Source: DASQPR01 sp035713725 (lineage in GTDB: Bacteria > Actinomycetota > Actinomycetes > Mycobacteriales > Micromonosporaceae). From it: 21,201 bases of DNA. Positions within the stretch are counted from its first letter, which is position 1. The number at the start of each line of letters is the position of its first letter. Location of the stretch: assembly GCA_035713725.1 (NCBI GenBank), contig DASTMZ010000212.1, positions 1-21,201 of the forward strand. The letters run 5' to 3'. Below, one piece after another: positions 15,869 through 21,201 of this stretch. Under the pieces are notes generated by a model. The model saw only the letters and a list, made by a program, of their open reading frames with translations. It searched no databases and was not told the DNA's origin. A program made the position numbers and the translations under genes.

Positions 15869-16507
15869 TCAGCGCGTTTGCGACCCGTCGCGGAGCCGGT
15901 GCCAGCGGTTCAACAGGCCGCCGTCGCTGAGGATCTCTTCCGCGGTCAACGCGTAGCCGATGTGATCCCGCCATGCGCCGTCGATGTGCAGGTAGCGCAC
16001 GTGCAGCGCCTCTTCGCGGAACCCGAGCTTCTCCACCACGCGGCGTGATGCGGTGTTCTCCGGCCGGATGTTGACCTCCATGCGGTGCATCCCGCCAGAC
16101 GTGAACGCGTGATCGGTAGCGAGCGCGAGCGCGGTCGGCATGATGCCGCGACCGGCGACGGAGGCGTCGATCCAGTAGCCGGCGTGCCCCGAGCAGAATG
16201 CCCGACGCACGATGTTGCCGATGGTGAGCTGCCCGACCATGCGGGAGTTGCCGCCCTCGACCAGCCAGATCGCGAACGGCATCGCGGTGCCCTCGCGAGC
16301 CGTACGCCGCAGCTCGCGCAGCAGCGACCGGTACGCCAGCGGGGAGTTCAGATCGCGCCAGTCGCCGAGTGTGGTCGGCTCCCAGCGGGAGAGCCATGCC
16401 TCGTTGGTGCGACGCAGCTGCGACCACGTTCGGCCGTCGCGATGACGGTAGGGCCGCAACTCGACGGGACCGTCCCGCAACACCACCGGCCACCCCGGCG
16501 CGGTCAT
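15869..16507 (-). CDS. GNAT-family N-acetyltransferase, RimJ/RimL-like
   Basis: This 212-residue protein has the GNAT fold. The acetyl-CoA loop lies in WIDASVAGRGIMPTAL (112-127). NIRPENTASRRVVEKLGF (146-163) is the motif B region typical of RimJ/RimL-type enzymes, and a GPVELRPYRHRD opening is also usual for them. It probably acetylates a protein N-terminus, possibly of a ribosomal protein or a neighbouring gene product; the substrate cannot be read from sequence. The ATG overlaps the stop of the MoeA-like gene (ATGA), so they are co-translated. The same gene lies at this place in other actinobacteria (rimJ near moeA1 and galU in mycobacteria). Confidence 0.88.
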   Translation of the reverse strand: MTAPGWPVVLRDGPVELRPYRHRDGRTWSQLRRTNEAWLSRWEPTTLGDWRDLNSPLAYRSLLRELRRTAREGTAMPFAIWLVEGGNSRMVGQLTIGNIVRRAFCSGHAGYWIDASVAGRGIMPTALALATDHAFTSGGMHRMEVNIRPENTASRRVVEKLGFREEALHVRYLHIDGAWRDHIGYALTAEEILSDGGLLNRWHRLRDGSQTR

Positions 16508-17790
16508 CGACGTCGGTCCAGCAGCAACACGTCCACCATGGAGCCAGCGCTCGCCGTCATCACCTTCTCGCCGAGCACGAGCAGGCCGTTCGCCTCCGCC
16601 ATGCCGGACAGTGTGTAGGGTCCGCCGTTCAGCGGCGACACCGTGTAGCCACCGCCGCGACGCTCACAGACCTTGCCCGGCCGGAACTCGCGCAGCCCGG
16701 TCGGCGAGTAGACGGTATCCAGCAGATGCGCCCGTACGCTCGGCCGGAATACCGGCTCGGCGCCGGCGAGCACTTGGATAACCGGGCGCGCGAGCACTTC
16801 GAAGCCGATCAACGCCGCGCCCGGGTCGCCGGGCAGGCACACGATCGGCACCTCCGCGCCGCCGATCAGGCCGAAGCCGAGCGACGAACTCGGGTAGATC
16901 GACACGTCGGTAAACGTGACCGGGCCGCGCGCGAGGACGCGTCGCACCATGTCGCCGGGGCCGGTGCCGGAGCCGCCGGTCGTCACGATCAGATCGGCGC
17001 GCAATGTCTGGTCGTCGAGCAACGCGCGAAGTCCGTCGGGGTCGTCGTCGCAGATGCCGAGCCGGTACCCGTGCGCACCGGCCTCCGCGGCGGCGGCGGT
17101 CAGCGCGTGCGAGTTCACGTCCACAACTTGCCCCGGCTGGCTTGCGCGGCCGGTGTCGACCAGCTCGTCTCCGGTCGCCACCACCGCGACCCGCGGGCTC
17201 GGCCGTACGACGACGTGCCCCACACCGGTCGCCGCGAGCACCGCGACGAGGGACGGCGTCACGACGGTGCCGGCGGAAGCGAGTAACGATCCGGCGGCGA
17301 GTTCGTCGCCGGCGCGACGGATGCCGTACCCACGCTTCGGCGCGAGGAAGATCTCAACGGCGGCCAGGCCCTGATCCGTGTAGCTGGCCGGGATCACGAC
17401 GTCGGCCATGGCGGGCAGTGCGGCGCCGGCGGCCACCGCGAAACACGTCCCCGGCGTGAGCCGCACCGGGCGCCAGCTCGACGCCGACAGATCCCCAATG
17501 ACGTTCAGGTGCGCCGGCTTGTTGCGGTCGCAGCCGGCCAGATCCTCGGACCGCGCCGCGTACCCGTCGACGCATGCGTGGTCGAACGCGGGCAGCGCGC
17601 TCGGCGCGTGTACGTCCTCGGCGAGCACGTTGCCGTACGCCTGCGTCAAATCGATCTCCAGCGACGGCAGCGGGCGTAGTCCACGCAGCACGGTGCCGAG
17701 GTAATCGGCGAGCGGGGTGAGCTCGGCGATCGAGGTGCTCGGCCAGACCACCTCGGTGGCCGGCGAGGGTGGCTGCGTGGTAGCGGTCAT
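16504..17790 (-). CDS. glp: Gephyrin/MoeA-like protein, probable divisome factor Glp
   Basis: This 428-residue protein has the full MoeA architecture: an N-terminal part with CVDGYAARSEDL (73-84), a MoCF-type domain with VVATGDELVDTG (203-214) and TTGGSGTGPGD (270-280), and a C-terminal domain with GMAEANGLLVLGE. Two active-site motifs of MoeA are altered. PGKP is replaced by YPSSSLGFG (299-307), and GNPVS by GDPGAA (321-326). It sits with galU, a rimJ-like gene and sepX/glpR. In Corynebacterium the gephyrin-like Glp from such a locus binds FtsZ and the membrane receptor GlpR. A divisome role is therefore favoured over molybdenum cofactor synthesis, but this is inference. The start is ATG 17790, overlapping the galU stop (ATGA), with an AAGGAG site inside galU. 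Confidence 0.8.
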   Translation of the reverse strand: MTATTQPPSPATEVVWPSTSIAELTPLADYLGTVLRGLRPLPSLEIDLTQAYGNVLAEDVHAPSALPAFDHACVDGYAARSEDLAGCDRNKPAHLNVIGDLSASSWRPVRLTPGTCFAVAAGAALPAMADVVIPASYTDQGLAAVEIFLAPKRGYGIRRAGDELAAGSLLASAGTVVTPSLVAVLAATGVGHVVVRPSPRVAVVATGDELVDTGRASQPGQVVDVNSHALTAAAAEAGAHGYRLGICDDDPDGLRALLDDQTLRADLIVTTGGSGTGPGDMVRRVLARGPVTFTDVSIYPSSSLGFGLIGGAEVPIVCLPGDPGAALIGFEVLARPVIQVLAGAEPVFRPSVRAHLLDTVYSPTGLREFRPGKVCERRGGGYTVSPLNGGPYTLSGMAEANGLLVLGEKVMTASAGSMVDVLLLDRRR

Positions 17791-18719
17791 CCGCTGCGCT
17801 CCTTGACGAAGTCGGTGAGCCACTCGAGGAAGGCCGGCCCAATGTCCGGCCGGACGCTCGCGAGTTGTACGACTGCCTGCAGATAACCGAGTGGCACCCC
17901 GGTGTCGTAACGGGTGCCGTGATAAACGATGCCGTGCACCGGCGTACCCTCCGCCAGCAAGATCGCCATCGCGTCGGTGAGCTGGATCTCTCCGCCCGAG
18001 CCGGGCTTCGTACGCCGGATCGCGTCAAAGATGTCACTCGGCAGGACGTAGCGGCCGACCAGCGCGAGGTTGCTCGGTGCCTCGGCCGGCGTCGGCTTCT
18101 CGACCAGCCCCGTCACACGTACGACATCCGTCGTCCCGGTCGGCTCGACCGAGGCGATGCCCCACCGGCTCACTTCGTCATCCGGGACGACCAGGAACGC
18201 AAGCACGATGCCACCGGTGCGTTCCTGCAGGTCCAGCATGTCCGGCAGGAGCGGCGAGTCGACGTCGGTGAACTCGTCGCCGAGCAGCACGGCGAACGAC
18301 TCGCCGCCCACATGAGACTCGGCGATCGAGATGGCGTGACCGAGGCCGAGCGGTTCGCCCTGCCGCCGCGTGAAGATCTCGGCGAGATCCGACAGCCGAC
18401 GGATCTCGTTGAGCATGTCCATGTCGCCCTTGGCTTCCAGGCGCGTCTCGAGGTCGAGCCGGCGGTCGAAGTGGTCCACCATCGACGTCTTGCCGCGGCC
18501 CGTGACCAGCAGAATGTCGTGGATGGACGCCCGGGCGGCCTCCTCGACGATGTATTGCAGCACCGGCCGGTCGACCACCGGCAGCAACTCCTTCGGCACC
18601 GCCTTGGTGGCGGGCAGGAACCGGGTGGCGAGGCCGCCGGTCGGGATCACCGCCTTCCGTGCGCGTCGACCCGTCGCGGCGGGCGAAGGCTGGTCGGAGA
18701 TCCCATCGTGTGCGGCCAT
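17787..18719 (-). CDS. galU: UTP--glucose-1-phosphate uridylyltransferase
   Basis: This 310-residue protein makes UDP-glucose from UTP and glucose-1-phosphate in the cytoplasm, for cell-envelope glycans, trehalose and glycogen-related pathways. The nucleotide-binding loop is GGLATRFLPATKAVPKELLP (28-47), the usual actinobacterial form. Other GalU landmarks are EPLGLGHAI, LLGDEF, GLVEKP, GGEIQLTDA and GTRYDTGVPLGYLQA. Length is normal for the family. A short N-terminal extension (~18 residues) precedes the domain. The start is ATG 18719. No ribosome site precedes it, and the start codon lies inside a perfect inverted repeat. The gene begins 9 nt after the cyclase stop and overlaps the MoeA-like gene. 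Confidence 0.95.
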   Translation of the reverse strand: MAAHDGISDQPSPAATGRRARKAVIPTGGLATRFLPATKAVPKELLPVVDRPVLQYIVEEAARASIHDILLVTGRGKTSMVDHFDRRLDLETRLEAKGDMDMLNEIRRLSDLAEIFTRRQGEPLGLGHAISIAESHVGGESFAVLLGDEFTDVDSPLLPDMLDLQERTGGIVLAFLVVPDDEVSRWGIASVEPTGTTDVVRVTGLVEKPTPAEAPSNLALVGRYVLPSDIFDAIRRTKPGSGGEIQLTDAMAILLAEGTPVHGIVYHGTRYDTGVPLGYLQAVVQLASVRPDIGPAFLEWLTDFVKERSG

Positions 18720-18731
18720 GACCGCACACTA
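18708..18731 (-). promoter_or_regulatory. Inverted repeat over the galU start codon, with candidate -10 box
   Basis: GTGTGCGG and CCGCACAC form a perfect 8-bp inverted repeat (18708-18715 and 18722-18729); the 6-nt loop holds the galU start codon. On the minus strand TAGTGT (18731-18726) fits TAnnnT and ends 6 nt before the ATG, so a leaderless galU transcript is possible. The TAG of this box is also the stop codon of the cyclase gene. In a longer transcript the repeat could fold and hide the start codon. No -35 box is clear. Confidence 0.4.
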
Positions 18732-20960
18732 TCGGCCGCGCGCGCGTTGCGGCGGCGGTCCGCTCGTTGACTCGCCGCCCGACACGCGCGTTCGCACGCT
18801 CGCCGGCTCAGCTGCACCCAACGGCTCGGCGCCCTGGTCAGGACGGTTCCGTTCGGGAACCGGGTCACCGGCGGCCGCGTCGGGACGATCGACCACGAAC
18901 GTGTCCGAACCGTCACCGGCGCCGACCGCGGTGTCGACCGTTCCAGCCGCCGCTGCGCGATCCGGGGTGGCTGCCGCATCGGCGTCGCCGGGCCCGGCCG
19001 CCGGCCGCGGCTCGGCCACCCGATAGGTGTCGCGGCCAGCCGACTTCGCCGCGTAGAGCGCGAGATCCGCCGCCTCGAGCAGATGGCGTGCCGTCGCGCC
19101 GTGATCCGGAAACACCGCGACGCCGATGGACACCGTGATGGATATGCGGGCCATGTGGCGAGGCGCCACGGCCGGCGGGCCACCGCTGACCGAGCTCGTC
19201 ACCCGGCCGGTGCCCGTCGAGCCGTCCGCGGGCCACGCGTCGTGTCCGGCCAAGCGCACCAGCGGAAGCTCCATCGTCGCGAGATTCGCCGTGGCCCGAA
19301 GCACGTCCGGCACGATCATGGGGGTGTCACGCAGCACCGCACCGAGTCGTTGCGCCAGTGCCGAACCGCCGGGCGCACCGGTCTCCGGCAGCAACAACAC
19401 AAACTCCTCGCCGCCGGCGCGGAACGCGAGGTCGACGCCGCGGATCACACTTCCGACGCGGCGCGCGAACTCGACCAGCACCGCGTCGCCGGCGCCGTGC
19501 CCGTACGTGTCGTTGACGTGTTTGAACAAGTCCAGGTCGAGCGCCATCACGCACAGCGGATGGCCGAACCGTTGCGAGCGGTTGATTTCCCGGCCGAGCG
19601 TGTCCTGTAAATGCCGGAAGTTGTAGAGACCGGTGAGCGGATCGGTGTGCGACAGCCGGCGCGCCTCGTCATGCAGGCGCACGTTGTCCACCGCGACGGC
19701 GGCGTGGCCGGCGAACGTGCGAACGGTCTGCAAGTCGCCGTCGTCGAAGTCGGCACCGCCCGCGCGGTCGTAGAGTGCGATCACGCCGCGCACGGTCGCA
19801 ACCGCCGCGTCCGGTGCCGCGTCCGGATGCGCAATCGCGCCGTCGGGCGACGGCAGTTGCATGGGTACGGCGAGAAAGGTGCCGTGCTGTGTTGCGCGCC
19901 CGTTGCCGGACGCCCCGTTGGCGGACGGCCCGGACACGCGACCGCGACGCGCGACGCCGGTCGTAGCCACCGAACGCCACACTCCGACCGCAGGTTCCCA
20001 GTGCGACGTCGGGTCGATGCCAACCGAGTCGACGCCGTGGGAGCACTGCACCTCGAGCGCGCCGTTGCCGTTGACGAGCAGCACGACGCCCTTGGTCGCG
20101 GCGGTCGCGGCAATCGCCGAATCGAGGATGACGCGCAGGATCCGGGGCAGATCGTGGGTGCTCGACAGGGTGTCGCCGAGCACGTCGAGGTCGACCGGCT
20201 CCGGCACGTGCTCGGTGCGGCGGCCGATCCGGCGCGCGGCGAACAGCGCCAGTGCGGCGGCCAGCGCGGCCAGTCCCGCGACACTCGGGATCAGACCCGA
20301 TCGCGTGGTCGCCGGTACGGACACGGTGAACTCGACGGGCTGGCCGGCGAACGGGACGATCCGGCGTACGTACGGATCCGTCGAGCGGGTCGAGTCGGGC
20401 CCGAGCGTCACGGTCGCACCGATGTCGGCCGCGAGCGCGGTGACGTACCCCGAGTCGAGCGCCTCCACGGCGTACGCGTAGCCGGTCGTCGTACCGCTCG
20501 GTCCGCGTACCGTGGCGCCCGCCGCCAGTGCAACCGGTGCGGACGAGTTCGCGCCCGCCAACGCCGGGGCCGACGTACCCGGAACCGGCGTACACCACGC
20601 CCACGGCTCGACCGGGGTACCGATCGTCGTGAACGTACCGGCGCCCGATGTCGTGACGACGGCGACGCCGGACGCGCGACCGGCAGACACGATCGCGGAC
20701 GCCAGCGCGGTCGACGATGTCGACGCCGTGCCACCGCCGCTCGCCGACACCGACGCCGCTACCGACGACGCGGCCGCACGCAGTCGGTCGCATGTTGCCG
20801 TCACGCTGGTACGCAGTGCGGTGGCGGCCACGTCGAGCCGTGCCGCGTCGCGGGACCGGTCCATGGATCCGGCCGCAAAAGTCACGACAACGCCGCCGAC
20901 CAGTACGGGTGCGACGGCGACGCCGAGGAGGGTGGCGGTGAGCCGCGCACGCAGCGTCAC
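18729..20960 (-). CDS. Membrane-bound GAF-GGDEF diguanylate cyclase
   Basis: With GTG 20960 as start (GGGGGAGG four bases upstream) the protein has 743 residues; the frame is open to 21134, but that N-terminus is basic and not domain-like. Residues ~8-31 and ~225-243 are membrane segments flanking an Ala/Ser/Thr/Gly-rich extracytoplasmic sensor region. A GAF-like domain follows (~265-432), then GGDEF (~435-650). The metal-binding segment LDLDLFKHVNDTYGHGAGD is intact. The active loop is GGEEF (516-520), and an RGVD inhibitory site lies five residues before it (507-510). It should make cyclic di-GMP and be product-inhibited. About 50 low-complexity residues interrupt the GGDEF domain (~550-602), and a ~90-residue disordered acidic tail follows it. 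It lies 9 nt upstream of galU and may be co-transcribed. Confidence 0.9.
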   Translation of the reverse strand: MTLRARLTATLLGVAVAPVLVGGVVVTFAAGSMDRSRDAARLDVAATALRTSVTATCDRLRAAASSVAASVSASGGGTASTSSTALASAIVSAGRASGVAVVTTSGAGTFTTIGTPVEPWAWCTPVPGTSAPALAGANSSAPVALAAGATVRGPSGTTTGYAYAVEALDSGYVTALAADIGATVTLGPDSTRSTDPYVRRIVPFAGQPVEFTVSVPATTRSGLIPSVAGLAALAAALALFAARRIGRRTEHVPEPVDLDVLGDTLSSTHDLPRILRVILDSAIAATAATKGVVLLVNGNGALEVQCSHGVDSVGIDPTSHWEPAVGVWRSVATTGVARRGRVSGPSANGASGNGRATQHGTFLAVPMQLPSPDGAIAHPDAAPDAAVATVRGVIALYDRAGGADFDDGDLQTVRTFAGHAAVAVDNVRLHDEARRLSHTDPLTGLYNFRHLQDTLGREINRSQRFGHPLCVMALDLDLFKHVNDTYGHGAGDAVLVEFARRVGSVIRGVDLAFRAGGEEFVLLLPETGAPGGSALAQRLGAVLRDTPMIVPDVLRATANLATMELPLVRLAGHDAWPADGSTGTGRVTSSVSGGPPAVAPRHMARISITVSIGVAVFPDHGATARHLLEAADLALYAAKSAGRDTYRVAEPRPAAGPGDADAAATPDRAAAAGTVDTAVGAGDGSDTFVVDRPDAAAGDPVPERNRPDQGAEPLGAAEPASVRTRVSGGESTSGPPPQRARGR

Positions 20961-21201
20961 GTGACCTCCCCCCACGGGGTAGCGCATGGCGCCGGAACGC
21001 TGCGACGACGGCGACCGCGTACCGTTTGCCGCACGGCGCCCGAACTGCCTGCTCCGGCGCGGCGACGCTTCAGGTGCGCGTCGCGATCGGACCCTTTGGA
21101 TGCAATGCTGACATAATGCGTGGATTTCGACCATCTCTGCGGCGCGCGTCGCCCGTCCGTGTTTGGGTGATGCGGTGCTCGCCCGTGCCGCCGGCTCCCG
21201 G
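20961..21201. other. Upstream region of the cyclase gene, no gene supported
   Basis: About 240 nt remain at the right edge. The minus-strand cyclase frame is open into it (to 21134), but the composition and missing ribosome site argue against translation there. An AT-richer patch around 21093-21120, with CATTAT on the minus strand, could hold the cyclase promoter. I cannot identify paired boxes with confidence. Confidence 0.3.

Noticed and set aside
16504..17790. Calling the gephyrin-like gene a functional moeA
   Set aside because: Two active-site motifs are altered and the locus is that of the divisome factor Glp; the enzymatic name would overstate what is seen.
19611..21116. Plus-strand open frame (501 codons) opposite the diguanylate cyclase
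   Set aside because: It is extremely Arg/Gly-rich without domains and lies opposite an intact GGDEF gene.
20961..21134. N-terminal extension of the cyclase
   Set aside because: It lacks a ribosome site and is a basic, featureless stretch, whereas GTG 20960 follows GGGGGAGG and leads straight into the first membrane segment.

Overview
The window is high-GC DNA from an actinobacterium. Three things support this: GTG starts with strong purine-rich ribosome binding sites, a SARP-type regulator, and the gene order galU, gephyrin-like moeA homologue, rimJ-like acetyltransferase, sepX/glpR, which is typical of Actinomycetota. I cannot name the genus. No CRISPR array, transposase, integrase or rRNA is visible.

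Region 1 (1-8226, all minus strand) looks like the promoter-proximal half of a class 1 DISARM-type anti-phage operon with a chaperone module in front. In transcription order it holds a large protein with a GrpE-like C-terminus, an Hsp70-like ATPase with a non-canonical C-terminus, a DrmD-like SNF2 helicase, and the N-terminal ~504 residues of a DrmMI/Eco57I-like adenine methyltransferase that runs off the left edge. drmA, drmB and drmC would be expected further left but are not in the window, so the DISARM assignment rests on two genes and their order. The Hsp70/GrpE pair is not part of the described DISARM core and is the most interesting feature here.

Region 2 (8227-14074) looks accessory. 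A plus-strand 64-residue protein is followed by a 1054-residue SARP/ATPase/TPR regulator. That regulator converges on a DrrAB-like ABC exporter (minus strand). Beyond the exporter lies a two-gene operon of small proteins (58 and 64 residues). The two 64-residue proteins at the two ends of this region are 50% identical without gaps.

Region 3 (14227-21201, minus strand) looks like core chromosome: tRNA-Ala(CGC) with an intrinsic terminator, the divisome gene sepX/glpR, a RimJ-like acetyltransferase, a gephyrin/MoeA-like protein (probable Glp), galU, and a membrane GAF-GGDEF diguanylate cyclase. galU, glp and the acetyltransferase gene are joined by ATGA overlaps. The MoeA-like protein lacks recognisable versions of two MoeA active-site motifs, which fits a structural cell-division role with SepX/GlpR better than molybdenum cofactor synthesis. 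The tRNA 3' end marks the boundary between core-looking and accessory-looking DNA, so it is a plausible old integration site.
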